DNA of 64,000 nucleotides from NCBI GenBank assembly GCA_003013855.2, contig PVNU02002805.1, forward strand, positions 62,001 to 126,000. The letters run 5' to 3'. The stretch is from Liriodendron chinense (Eukaryota; Streptophyta; Magnoliopsida; Magnoliales; Magnoliaceae). Position numbers and translations under genes: made by a program. The first letter of the stretch is position 1. Each line of letters opens with the position of its first letter. The notes beneath the pieces were generated by a model. The model was not told the origin of the DNA. It made no database searches and saw nothing but the letters and a program-made list of their open reading frames with translations. Below are positions 43,885-56,145 of this stretch, in pieces.

Positions 43885-45494
43885 GGTAGATTTTAAGATT
43901 GCTAATTGTTGAGCTCTTAATTGTGCATATTCTAACCCCAATTCATCACTCATTATGCACGGTTTACATATTTAAAGACTAATCTAATGCATGGATTTGT
44001 GATTGTAGGAATGAGAGGGAGACTTCACTAATTCATAGTCAAAAGAGTCACTTTATATGCATTGAAGATTAACATAACAAGTGACAAAAGGTGGAGGAAA
44101 GAAGAAGAAAGAAAGAGAAGAAAATATGGAAGACCTATCCTAAGACCTGTCCCAAGACCTGTCTCAAGACCTGTCCCAAGACCGGTTGCTAGACAGGTCT
44201 ACACAGTTAGACCGGTCGCCAGACAGGTCTACACAGCTAGACCGGTAGCTAGACCGGTCGCCAGATAGGTCGAGAGGTGTCCAGAAACACCAAACTCACT
44301 GGACTGTTTTTGAGGTTTTGAGACCGGTCGTGCGACCGGTCGTTCATGAGCTTAGACCGGTCGTGCAACCGGTCGTCAGCGTAACAGATTGTACTTAAAG
44401 TTCCGATTTTCTCTGCGCAATTGTGTAATTCCTTGCTAAATTTGGAATCTTCCGCGCCAATCTATAAAAGAAACTTCTCCTCTTCATACCAAGGCATGCT
44501 AGGACATGGAGATTGCTTGGGAGACGGATTCTACTTCGAGCTTTCTTAGTTTTCTTCCTGTTTTGGTAGTTTTTATGTTTTTGAGGCTTCTAGTTCAAGG
44601 ATGTTAGAGATGAACTAAAACCTCTTAGCTAGGGCTAAGAGGTGAAGCTTTTGATTTGTTTTTGATGGATTGATGCAACCTAGGTTTCCTTTTATGTTTT
44701 AATTGAAGAATTTTAGTTTAATATGAGTTTGAATCAAGTACTAGTTTGGTTTTACTTTGATCTCTTGATGACTCCGGGCTCATGTGATTCTTAGTGATTC
44801 TAAGCTTGGTAGCTTACCTTCTGAGCATTGTTTATGCTTGTGTAGTTCATTGATCTATCATCGACTCCGGGCATGGTAGACCCTTTTATTGCCTTGTGTA
44901 TAATGGCCCGATCTTCATGTGGGAACTTATTCAACTAAAATTCTTATCTTTTTATTATAATCTGAAATAGCTGTTTGCTGATTGATTTTGATTTAATTAG
45001 AGTTCTAATCATTGATTATAATCAAGTCTAGTGACAGGATTTGATGAAAGCTATGGTTGTGAATCTCAACTAAATTGGAAAGAGGCTTGGCCTACACAAT
45101 TGAGTGTGCCCAAGGCCTGAGCATTGTTGTGGGAATCAAATCAATGAATGAGCAACTGTTTTAGATAATTGATGATTGAACCGCTCTATATTCCGATCGG
45201 ATAGAGATATGAATTCGATTTCGATTGTGTAGTAAGAGACCTAGTTGTGTTAATGCGTTCAAACTTGTCAAAAGGAATCCTTGGAGCTCTAGTGCCTTTT
45301 TAGATTGATATTACCTTACACATTCACTGTTTAAACCCAAATCACTATTTTCTAGCTTTAGTTCTTAATAGGATCTTAATTACTAGTTGTTTTAGACAAA
45401 ATCTGAGAATACCCATTCATAAATCTCTGTGGGAACGATACTCGGTCTTTCCGAATTATTACTACTTCGCAACCCTACACTTGGGGAGTGAACA
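43649..45494 (+). repeat. Athila-type solo LTR with duplicated head
   Basis: Starts TGTTGAGCTC and ends TTGGGGAGTGAACA. It is flanked by perfect 5-bp duplications CTAAT (43644-43648 and 45495-45499) and has no internal region. The head is repeated at 43907. It contains a GACCGGTC array (44132-44376), TATA box (44463-44469) and a leader similar to the reverse complement of 20500-20840. Confidence 0.9.
44132..44376. repeat. GACCGGTC palindrome array
   Basis: A run of AAGACCTGTCCC units (about 44132-44176) grades into AGACCGGTCGCCAGACAGGTC units and then GACCGGTCGTGCGACCGGTCG. It ends about 87 bp before TATAAAA at 44463. Confidence 0.85.
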
Positions 45495-45499
45495 CTAAT

Positions 45500-46959
45500 A
45501 AATGGAGGTAGCGTTTTATATTCAATTATTAGTAGAGAGATTTTAAGATTTTGATATTTTGATTAATCTTACATTATATTTTTTATATTATGAAGAATGA
45601 TCACATGCATCTGATTACATGTTAGTTCTGTCCCTGTGAGCCCCCCTTTGAGTTTTCCTTTTTTTCCCTTTTTTTAGTCATGCAACACTGCCAACGCGCC
45701 CACCCTATTAGCTGCCCCCCTAGTTCATGTGGTGAGGCTTCAATCTGCCACAATATTTTTCATCTCTTGTACTAAAATAAGTAGGCAAAACAAATAAACT
45801 TTGTGGATCGATCGAAAACATCACGGTGGGCCCCACATAACTTTCAGCATGTAACCTTAAGAAACCTGGTGACTTTGTCAAAAGTAGTAGGAAATCTCGT
45901 AGGTTGATTCACCAGGGGCGGGTAACTGATGTCACCAAGTTCTATAGGCCCCACCATGATGGATGTGTTATATCCACACCGTCCAACTATTTCGACATAT
46001 CATTTTATGGCTTAAAACAAAGAATGGGACAGATTTAAAGCTGAAATGGACCCCACCACACAAACTATGGTGATAGTAGTGCCCACTGTTGAAACCTTCC
46101 TAGGACCCACCATGATGTTTATTTGAGATCCAACCTGTTTATAAGTTCACATGGACATGGACGAAGGGAAAGCACGAATATCGGTTTGATCCAAAAGTTT
46201 TTAATGGTAGGCGTTAAATCCCCACTATTTTCTGTGGTGGGTTTTACTTGAGCTTTGGATCTACCTCATTCTTTGGCTCATGCCCTAAAATAATCTCTTC
46301 AAATGGATGGACGGTGTGGATACAGAACATACATCATGGTAGGCCCTACAGAATTTTGTGATGTCACTTAGTAGCCAATCTCGCTACTCAATTAACAGAT
46401 GCAGGCTTTGGTAGGAAGTTCCTGCGCTAGGAACCTAGGTCTAGGTGGGGCCCACTGTGATGTTTGTGAGAAATCCATCCCATCCATCCGTTTTTTTAAA
46501 TCATTTTATTGTTTGTGACAAAAAATGAGCCGGATCCAACACTAAGTGGGCTGAAAACATGAGGATTGAATGTCCACAGTTAAAATATTCGTGGGGCCAC
46601 AAAAGTTTTGAATTAGGGTAATATTTGTGTTTTAGGTTAATCCCAGTAGGAATGGCATTATGAACGGTATGGATGGCATATAAACATCACTGTGGGCCCA
46701 AGGAGATTTCAACGGTATGAATTTCCAGGCCCACCTTTTCTTTAGTATGGCCCACACGAGTCTTGGATCTGGCTCATTTTTTGTCGCAGGTCCTAAAATA
46801 ATTTCATAAGATGGATAGACGGGGTGGATTTCTCACAAACATCATGGTGGGCCCCACCTATGGTCCCAACGCATGAACTCTTTAATAGCCAATCTGATGG
46901 TCTACTCAACCCGCAGTAGCTAACCTACGTACGCATATGGAAATCTTCCTCCTTTTGCC
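45500..46959. repeat. Intergenic stretch with GTGGGCCC-type repeats
   Basis: AT-rich target sequence (45500-45780) is followed by several degenerate copies of the same repeat vocabulary as 37230-39010 (GGTGGGCCCCAC, GATCCAAAAGTTTTTAATGG, ATGGATGGACGGTGTGGAT), from about 45820 to 46880. No gene is seen. Confidence 0.6.
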
Positions 46960-47259
46960 TAGAGAAACCTTCAATCTCTTCACCATGAACTCTTTTCTGC
47001 TAAGAAAACTCCTAAACTCTTTCTTTAATCTAAACGAGAGAGAGAGAGAGAGAGAGAGTTTTCTAATAACTAAGAAGGTCAAAACCTAAAGAGGGGGGGG
47101 GGGGGGGGGGGGGGGGGTTCTAAGAAGGCAAAATTAACCCTAGCTTTTTCTTTTTTTATTCTTCTAATAAGCGAAGGAAAAAAGGAGAGAATTTATTTGA
47201 TTTGAATTTTTAGAAGATTACAAAAATCATTTCTCTAATCAGGTAAGTTTTATTCCCCA

Positions 47260-47315
<56 letters not shown>

Positions 47316-47744
47316 TTTTTCTGTTGGTTGATACATCTGTTTTGATTAAGGTATGAAAAGAAACGATCATTTTTTCTGCTTTTTTATGTGAGTTTTTCTT
47401 AGATCATTGATTTCTCTGATCTTTGTAATTCCCATCAATTCAAATCTAGGTTCTTTTCTAAGGATCTTGTTCAATCATAGATCCAAAAAAATTTCAAATC
47501 TTTTCATTAGATTCTGAAAAATCTATGTGGATTTGTTCTTTATCTGTTACATTAAATTTTGGGGTTTATTTAAATATAGACATATTGATGTTTTGAATAC
47601 TCCCTTTTTAGTAGGTTTTTCCTTCATAGATCATCTTCAATTATACTCATTTGGGAAAGGACAAGATTATTGGGTTTTGTTTTTAGGGTAATTCAGTGTC
47701 TAAAATTCTATCTGAGTTAGTTTATTTATATTGTTGTACCAGCT
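46960..47744 (+). promoter_or_regulatory. 5' leader region of hAT-derived gene with microsatellites
   Basis: Sequence upstream of the hAT coding region: (GA)n at about 47036-47058, a run of 25 G (47093-47117) and (TC)n at about 47266-47311. A possible leader-intron donor GGTAAG lies near 47241 and an intron-like T-rich stretch up to about 47700. The layout (pyrimidine-rich leader and leader intron) fits a transcribed gene, but no TATA box is certain. Confidence 0.4.
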
Positions 47745-50114
47745 ATGAAAAGGTATTTCAAAATGATGATCTACCATCTCCTATATTAGAAAATGATGAT
47801 CATAATCAACTGCAATGTGACTCAAAGTGAAGTCATGTAGAGGTTGACTTTGCAAACCTTCCTGCAGACCCCGGCTTGCGACCTTGAATTTCAGAGTACC
47901 ATCCTAATGACCAAGACTCGATCTGAAGAACATATCTGCAAAAGGGTCATTGTCAGCCTAGGAACCATAATTTTCCCAAAAAGATGATAGGAAACACGTT
48001 ACAACGTTTTAATCCTTCTTGATTTAATGAGTTTTGTAGTTGATTGAAGTATAGGATAACAAAGGATGCTGTGTTTTGCTTACATTGCTACCTTTTTAGA
48101 CCAGATAATGGAAAGCAAGGTAGTGGTGATTCTTTTGTACTTAAGGAATTTTCTAATTGGAAAAAGAAAAAAAAACTTCAGATTCATGTTGGAGGGCCTA
48201 ACAGTGCTCACAACCAAGCATATAGGATGGGTCAAGATTTGATGAACCAAGGGAAGCACATTCAAACATTTTTTTTCTAGGCAATCAAATCAAGCTCGAA
48301 GCAAATATCGAACTCATCTAAATGCATTGGTTGATTGCATAAAATTTTTTTATGACAGGGATTAGTTTTTTTGTGGTCATGATGAATTAGAGGGCTCGAA
48401 TAATCAAGGAACTTTTCTTGCACTTTTACAATTTTGTGCTGATCACAGTGAAGCTATTAAAATTGTTCTTCTTCAAAATGCTCCTAATAATCTCAAATTA
48501 ACTTCACCTAATATCCAGAAAGACATTGTGAATGCGGTTGCAGATTAAATCACCAATGTTATCCTCAAGGACCTTGGAAATGCACCATTTGCTATTTTGA
48601 TTGACGAATCTCGCGATGTGTCAATCAAAGAGCAAATGATTGTTGTTTTGCATTATGTGGACACCCATGGATGTGTGATTGAACATTTTTTTAGGTATTG
48701 CTCATGTAAATGAAACCAGTGCTATCTCACTTAAGGCAGTAATCGAAAAATTATTTTTCAAGCATGGATTGAGTATATTGAGATTGCGTGGGCAAGGTTA
48801 TGATGGAGCTAGTAACATGCAAAGAGAGTTTAACGGTCTTAAAGAAATTATTATAAAGGAGAATGAATCTACATTCTATGTTCATTGATTTGTGCATTAA
48901 CTTCAATTGGCACTTATTGCTATTGCAAAAAACCACTCCCAAATCAATTTTACTGTTCAACTTAATTTCTAATGTGTTAAATATTGTTGGAGCCTCAAGC
49001 AAACGTAAGAACATTCTTCGAGACAAGTAAGCTGTGAAAATTATAGAATCTCCAAAAGTGGTCAACTTCAAAGTGGGCAAGCTCTGAATGAGGAGACTAA
49101 CCTTCAACGGCCTGAGGATATACGTTGGGGATCACACTATGATACACTAATAAGCTTGATTCTCATGTTTCCTCTGTGATTAATGTGCTTGAGATTGTTA
49201 TAGAAGATTGATCGAACTCTGAACAAAGAAGTAAATCATGTATCCTATTAGATTTGATGCAATCATTTAATTTCATCTTAAGATTGTATCTGATGAAAAA
49301 TATATTGGGGATCACTAATGATTTATCAGAAGAATTACAACGAAAAGATCAAGATATTGTGAATGTCATGAATCTAGTTAAAATATCTAAGCTACGATTG
49401 CAAGAGATGAGAGACAATGGATGGGATTCTCTCCTCACCGAAGTTTTATTACCATTTTGTGCCAAATGTAATGTCATCGTTCCTAACATGGATGATAATT
49501 TTCTAGCTCGAGGGCAAGCTAGATGCAGAGTAGAGGTAATTACAAACCTACATCACTACCATGTCGAATTATTTTATGCATGCATAAATATGCAACTTTA
49601 AGAATTGAACAACCGTTTTAATGAAGTGAATACTGAATTACTTCTTTGTGTGGCATGTTTGAATCCAACTGATTCATTCTTTGCTTTTGACAAGTAAAAA
49701 TTGATCCCCCTTGCTCAGTTTTATCCAGCTGATTTTTCTGAAGTAGATCTCATTGTACTTCATGATCAGCTAGAGACTTATATTATAGATGTGCTCTTAA
49801 ACAATGAGTTTGGGGAAGTGAATAGAATTAACGGCCTTACTAAGAAGATGATTGAGACGAAAAAAGATATTGTGTATCTATTAGTTTACTTGCTTATTAC
49901 ATTGGCGTTAATCCTACCAGTTGTCACTGCCACTGTTGAGATGGCATTTTTTGATGTGCATATCATAAAGAATTGACTCTGCAATCGAATGGGAGATGAG
50001 TGGGTTAATGATTGCTTGGTCACATACATCAAAAAAGACATTTTTAATAGCATTGATAATGAGGCGATCATGCAACGCTTTCAGAATATGAGAACTCGTC
50101 GTGGACAATTGTGA
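47745..50114 (+). pseudogene. hAT transposase-derived gene (ZMYM1-like, TTF zinc finger/DUF4371), decayed
   Basis: A relic of a hAT-superfamily protein of the 'TTF-type zinc finger with hAT dimerisation' group. In order: ATG 47745 (MKRYFK, the usual start of the group); a TTF-type finger region about 47860-48270 with DAVFCLHCYLFRP and VGGPNSAHNQAYR; a DUF4371/RNase-H-like core about 48420-48890 with FAILIDESRDVSIKEQM (the DES motif) and RGQGYDGASNM; a helical insertion 49330-49600 (ARGQARCRVEV); and a C-terminal hAT dimerisation region 49700-50114 with LPVVTATVEMAFFD and a final RTRRGQL before the stop at 50112-50114. Many stops and at least six frame changes show it is dead. These proteins are transposases or domesticated descendants. 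I see no target duplication around it, so whether it was an element or a host-fixed gene is open. Confidence 0.8.
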
Positions 50115-50965
50115 AAAATCTTCTATTGGAATTGGGAAATGACTTTTTTATTTTATTTTATTTTTAAGAATTCTCTTTTATGGATAATTAATGTGTAATT
50201 ATTTATGTTAATACAACTTGGTACTTTTTATAAAGTATTTTGTTTATTGGAGATATGCTCTATTTGTTGTATTAGACTTTTGATCATTGCTTTATGCTTG
50301 TGCCTTGCACTCCTGGAAGAAAATCATGGCTCTGCCCCTGCCTATGTGAGGCCTGCGATTATGTGCCAGTGCCATCCAAACAGTCTGTTGTCACACGAAT
50401 TTGGACAACCAATATAGATGGTTGGGATCAGCCACGTGACCTTTCACCCATTCGTGAGAGCTTCCTTGGATCCCGAACCTATAGAAAGAGGAGAAAGTAA
50501 GCAAAGGGAGGTGCTACCATGTGGCTGGGACCTCTCCGATGCATAAGTTAGGTCCAAGACCAGTGGAGTTAGGGTTTAATGCTAAGATTGTTCATACCTT
50601 TGAGGTGGAGGTCCAAGTCCTATTTAATTATAAGACTTAGAGGTGGTTTGGAGAGTCAGATCCTGTTGAGATATGTCAGTAGAGTCCCTCTTTTAGTAAG
50701 ATTCTCTCCCCAACCACATCGGAGAGATCCTATTAAGGATGATGAGAGATCTCCAAATATCTGGATTGGATATCCAGTATCTCCGGAAATATCTTTGGAC
50801 CGCCTTTAAGTGGTCGGCCTATCTCATTTGAGGAGCTCGGTACCCAACCTCTCTTACTTGGGGTCCGTTCTGGACCGTAGACATTCCTCGAATGAGACAA
50901 AGTCTTCGATATTGTATGTCTCCTGGGGAAAGTGCTAGTAAAAGGTCCTAGGTCCTCAGCCTTAG
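50115..50965. other. Unassigned, possibly old LTR-derived sequence
   Basis: The first 150 bp is the AT-rich tail of the hAT pseudogene. From about 50420 to 50960 the sequence contains runs such as GGATTGGATATCCAGTATCTCC and looks like retrotransposon-derived non-coding DNA, but I cannot assign it. No gene is supported. Confidence 0.35.
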
Positions 50966-53217
50966 AGTATGTTTGGTAAAACTTAATTTTAGAACTTATC
51001 ACTGAAATATGCTATTTGCAGTGGTTTTGATATTTCAGACCGTTTGGCAATGAAAAGATATTAAGGGATTAATTGAAAAAATCACTTAAAATTTAAGGCT
51101 TTTTTAAAGTTACGACTCATTGACTTAAAACTTATAGCTGAATGCGATAAGTGATTTCCTTTTAAAATTTTGAAAAACATATCCTTACCAACTTTCATAA
51201 ATGGCAAGATTATCCTTCATTTAAAACGAGGCGGATTGCCTAGTGACATGTGGCTAATGGACAATGCTATGTAGGACCCATTATGATGTATGCATGTATC
51301 CATGCCATCCATATATTTTTTATAAGTAATTTTTGGCATGATCCAAAAAATAAGGCAGATTCAAGTCTCAGGTGAACCACATCACAACAAAACAATAGTC
51401 ATGGAACGCCAACCATTAAAAACTCACTAGGGCTCACTATAATATTTATTTGCTATCCAACCTATTGACTATGTCAGGAACACTTGGATCAAGGGAAATG
51501 ACAACTATAAACTTCATCTTCTAGTGATGTGTCCCCCAAAATTTTTTAATGGTGGGCGTCAATCACCATGGTTTCCTGCTGTGCGGTTCACGTGAGATTT
51601 GGATATGCCTGAATTATGGGTTCATATCTTAAGATAATCTAAAAGAAATGAATGAACGGTGTGGACAAAACACATACATCATGATAGGCCCCATAGAGCA
51701 CCACCCAATCCCCCACATAGAGCAATCCACATCAGCTTCCACCAGATGATGCAACTAGAGGTCACGGCTTCTTCATGGATTTGTGGATCCACCCACCTAA
51801 CCGCGAGACCCACTATGATGTATGTTACTTAAATCTATGCTGTCCAAACATTTTTAAAGCTCAACTTAGAACATAATCCCAAAAATTAAGGTGACTTAAA
51901 TCTTAGGTGGACCACACCATTAGAAACAATCGTGATTGAATCCCACCATTAAAAACTTTATGGTTTCCACCAGATTGTTTATTTACCATCCAACCTATTG
52001 ATAAAGTCACAAACACCCAGATGAAAAGACCACACAAATATCATCTTGATCCAAAGATTTTGTGGCCCACATAATACGGTCAATCACCACTGTTTCATGT
52101 ACTATGGTCCATCTTGCATTTGGAATTGCTTCATTTTTTGGATCACGCCCTAAAATGAGCTTTCAATACAGATGGATAGCATGGATTTAATCAAATACAT
52201 CACAGTAGGTTCCACTGTGGATTCAGGGTCTCCCAGCGAATTTGGTGGCACGAATTGTGAGCGCGATTTGCTGCGACCCAAAACCAACGATGTAGGTGAG
52301 ACCTTGACCTTAAGGCCCATCTCGTACATACATTGCACATCTATACCATCCATTTGTTTTTTCAGCTCATTTTAAGATATCTTCCTGAAAATGAAGCAGA
52401 TACAAATTTCAAGTGGACCACACCATAGGAAAGAGTGGTCATTGAAGGCTTGCCATTAAAACCTTCCCATCGTATACTCTAAATGCTTATTGTCCATCCA
52501 ACCCGTTGATAAGGTCTCACAATCCTAGATGAAACAGAAAAAAAAATCTTGATCTAAAACTTTTGTGGCCCATGAAAGGATTTAAATGGTCAATAAACAT
52601 TGTTTCTTAATGGTGTTTTCCACTTGAAATTTTCATTTTCTTCATTTTTGGAAAAATAGTCTAAAATAAGCTGGAAAAATAAATGAACCGCCTGGATATA
52701 CAATGCACAAATCAAGGTGAGCCCCTACGGTCAAGGTCTCACCCACGAAGCTAGTTATGGTCGCACTCTATGATTAGGTACTGCCCTCACTAGGACCTAG
52801 CTAGAGATGGATGATACTGTTAGGGTCTTTGTAAGTCCCACCATGATACATGTGGTTTATCCAAGCCGTTCATCCACTTTGATAGATAATTTTAGGGAAT
52901 GAGTCCAAAAAGGAGGAATACAAAAGGCACGAGTGTATGACAACACTATAAGCAATGATGTTTATACGCTATTCCTATAAGATAGAAATTAAAATAATAG
53001 GGGCAAATATGGCAAATTACCAATTTTCAGATATTTGTAGTTTATTTTTACCAAACGGGTTTTTGTGAAAAAAGTACTTATTTTCATATATAAGCACTTT
53101 TTTCAAACAAATTACCAAACAATTTTTTTAGTACTCATAAGTACTTAAATTCATCACTTTAAGATTTCAGCACTTAAATTAATTTTCAGACTTCATTTTT
53201 CAGTTTACCAAACGGCA
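50966..53217. mobile_element. hAT-like non-autonomous DNA element carrying GTGGGCCC-type repeats
   Basis: The ends are imperfect inverted repeats with the core GTTTGGTAAA (left 50971-50980; right TTTACCAAAC 53204-53213). Both sides are flanked by CCTTAG (50960-50965 and 53218-53223), consistent with a decayed hAT-type target duplication. The subterminal 150-200 bp are AT-rich and rich in ACTTAA/AAGTACTTA words on both sides. The middle (about 51240-52880) is filled by degenerate GTGGGCCC-type repeat units in tandem. It has no transposase. The superfamily is an inference from the terminal motif. Confidence 0.55.
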
Positions 53218-53223
53218 CCTTAG

Positions 53224-54024
53224 CCGACAACCTGGTTATATTCCTGCTTTGTTCTCCGCAGTTGTAGAAGTCAATAGAGGTCATCATCGTGTTACCTTAA
53301 CTCATCCCAAGCTGAGGACTGATACTTAGGTTTTGGAATGGGCTTCTTTACAACTATGGGAAAGCTCAGAATTCCCCCATAACAATTGCCCCTTACTCCC
53401 GAGGATAAGCTTGCGAGGGCTCAAGAGGAAGGCTATCGGGATGAGCTAATCCCAGAGTTACGTGAAATTCTTGGGGTCTTGATTTTCCCGTGTATCTGCC
53501 AGCTACAAGGCACGATACGAGGAATTTAATGACGAGATTCATGAAATGATTTGATGGGCTTAAAATGCGAGAAGTCGCCATCATTATTTGTACGATGCCA
53601 CAGACGTTTCATTTCACGGGCGAATGGGTTCTCGACACCTAGTGGTGGAAATGACCAGTGTCACAGCGCATTATTGTCTGCTTCCTCTTTGTTGCGACAC
53701 ATGGAATGGTTCGGCTAAGTAAGGCATCACACCTAGTATAAGTGAATCTCGTCTTGCCACATGGACGAGCTCGGTAGATAATACATCGCCTCTCTGCTCA
53801 AGGTGCTCCCGTGGTGATACGACATGTTCTACAGACTGTGAAGCGGCGGGGGAAGGGTCTAGAAATACCCTTCCGCTTCTTCCTTTTTTTCATTTCTTCT
53901 TCCATGAGACACCCAAAATCTACTGGACTTTCCTTAGTGCTTAGCCTTAGCCGTTTCCATCGTTGAGTTCGTCCGATCTTTCGAACATCCTTGCTAGTGC
54001 TATTGGTATAAATCTCTCCTCTTA
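53224..54024 (+). other. Upstream region of Tat antisense-gene relic
   Basis: Non-coding sequence resembling, in layout, the promoter side of the antisense gene in Tat elements. A T/C-rich leader (about 53880-53920) precedes the coding relic. No clear TATA box, no gene. Confidence 0.4.
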
Positions 54025-54572
54025 TTGATTACCGTTGTTTCTTCTTCCTTTCATTTTTCCCTCTTGTCGAATGAGGTTATAGTAGTCATCCAGGGAGAGC
54101 AAGGCCATGAGGTTGAGTCTCTTCCTGTCGGGCCGGCCTCCGAACGTATGGAGGAAGATCCGGTGGCTGAGGAAGGGGAGGATGAAGGTCTGAGAACCTC
54201 CACTTCTGTATATTCCGCGGACGATTTCAAGTCCAAGTTGTTGCCTTCCAATCTAGAGTACCTTAGGTCAGAGTATCATATTCTTAGCTCGGTGGGTCAC
54301 CGGATACGATTGAGTACCTCTCTTAATGGAGGGGTCTCTGTCCACCTCTTCAAGTGTGGTCTTTGTCCACCTCTTCTCCTAATGGTGAGAGAGGTACTTA
54401 ATCGTCTATGTCTGGCCCCTGGACAATTGCAACCTAACACCTGGAGGACCTTTTTTAGCTGCTACATATTGTAGCAGCTTGTCGATAACAATGAGCTCTC
54501 TGCGGATGAGCTCTTTTATCTCTTTTGGACCAAGCCCAACTCGGCCTATGGATGGTATTACTTCATGGTTGG
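54025..54572 (+). pseudogene. Tat antisense-gene relic (putative gypsy-type transposon domain)
   Basis: A plus-strand coding relic related to exon 1 of the antisense gene in the young Tat element. The open frame has its first ATG at 54148 (MEEDPVAEEGEDE, acidic). It continues with LEYLRSEYHILSSVGHRIRL, and then LNRLCLAPGQLQPNTWRTFF, which matches the LAPGQL.PN.WR core of Transposase_28-type domains. A stop at 54475-54477 follows CYIL. Further codons in the same style (ELFYLFWTKPN, GWYYFM) run up to 54572, where a new LTR cuts it. So it is broken by one stop and by truncation. It implies a minus-oriented Tat element once lay here. The domain match is by pattern, moderately sure. Confidence 0.65.
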
Positions 54573-55883
54573 TGTAAACACCCCATATTTGGCTACAAAG
54601 CTGGTCGAATGGTTAGATAGATGGAGGTCAATACCCAATCTATAGTTCAAATCCTAAGATCAAACCCATTAACTCACCTACTCCAAACCCAGTTTCTCCC
54701 AAACTCCAGGTCCAAACCAAGTCAACTCACCCCTAAACATCAGCCCAAAAAACCACCTATAGGAAAAACCAGTCCAAAATTCCCCAGTAGGTCAACTCAG
54801 TGGGTCAAGTCAACTCGCTTAGTTAACTCACCCGGTCAAACTAGTCCTTGCACCTAATTAACTCACCTTATCAAACTCTAAAACCAAACCTAAACCCGAA
54901 CTTAGCTCTAACCCTCAGCTTCGGAAGAAACCAAACTAGAAAGTATTCCAAACCTGGAGCATTTTTCACTCTAGGTTCGGAGTAGCCATAAATACCCCCT
55001 CTCCTCTTCAGTTTTAGCATCCAAAATTTTTTAATCTTCTGCCTCAAGCAGTGACTCATCTCCCCTTAGCCTTAGCCCGTTCCTCTGCTGAGGAAAGCCC
55101 GAGTGCGAGTGAAGAGTCTAGCCCTGGTCCGATCCAGCCTGAACCTGGTCCAAGCCTCTCAAGCCAGCCAAATTTCAATCCAACCCACTTAAGCTAACTT
55201 GCGCGACACCTTCGTCCATCTAGCCATTTATATATCAGCATCTTCCCATCATATCCAGCATAGTGCAACACTTCTTATTTTCTAACCCCCCTGCTTATCA
55301 CATCGTAACACTCTTCACGCTTAATCGGTCTTAGCGTATGCCTTGTGGTTTGCCGACATGACTAGATCTTACCCATCAGAAACTTTGACTAATCAAACAC
55401 ACCATCATATCTTACACATAGAACCTGCCAGCTCGAGAAGTATGCTTTGAGCCTTGCCGATTTAATCGGATCCTACCCATCAGAAACTCTTACAGGTCAG
55501 ACCCCATCATGCATCATTTCAATATTTGTTCTTTTCTTTAAGAATATACGAGAGTTGATCCCAACCTTCAAAAATAGTCAAATCCAGTGAAGTAGAGATC
55601 ACACCTTCCCACCCTGTAACCGTGGTCCCTTACCTCGAATCTCTGACCGCAAATCAAGGAGTCATTTTAGACGAAGGAATCTCCAGATCCCATTCTCTAA
55701 CATTTCTACAGGGTCTAGCTAACTATAGATTTAAAGTAACTAGCTAGTGGTGAATCCAATCTTATACGAACCTATTCAAACATAACAACCAAAACCCAAC
55801 AAACAAGCCCTCAAGAAGAAGCGAGCTCGTAGAAGCGACAATTCGTACCCTCGAAAGAGAAACCAGGATCACCAGCGTTCACA
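54573..55883 (+). repeat. 5' LTR of third Tat/Ogre-like element
   Basis: 1311 bp from TGTAAACACCCC to AGCGTTCACA, directly followed by a TGGCGACTCC-type PBS three bases later. No second copy is in the window. CA-rich, with many AACTCACC/GGTCAACTC words between 54660 and 54870. No gene. Confidence 0.7.
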
Positions 55884-55886
55884 GAA

Positions 55887-55904
55887 TGGCGACTCCACTA
55901 GGGA
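55887..55904 (+). other. Primer binding site, Ogre type
   Basis: TGGCGACTCCACTAGGGA, closely matching the PBS at 21921 (TGGCGACTCTGCTGGGGA). It supports placing both elements in the same lineage. Confidence 0.75.
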
Positions 55905-56145
55905 CGTTCTAGTCCCACTAGTCATGATCCGACTTGAAAAACTGGATCTTTCGAATCCTTAAAGGTTAACGGTTCTCGTTTATTCCCATTTGCATTTAGC
56001 ATCTCATGCATTCATAAAAAAAAAAAACTACAAATCCAGAAAATCCCAAGAAAAAAAAATACTTACTCTCCACTACATCTATTAGAGCCAGACATTCTTA
56101 AACAACCTTCCACCACAGCTCAATCCATACATATCCAAAACCACC
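55905..56145 (+). other. Leader of third Tat/Ogre-like element
   Basis: Short non-coding leader with two A-rich runs (near 56020 and 56055). It ends at the Kozak-like CCACCATGG around the gag ATG at 56146. Confidence 0.5.
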
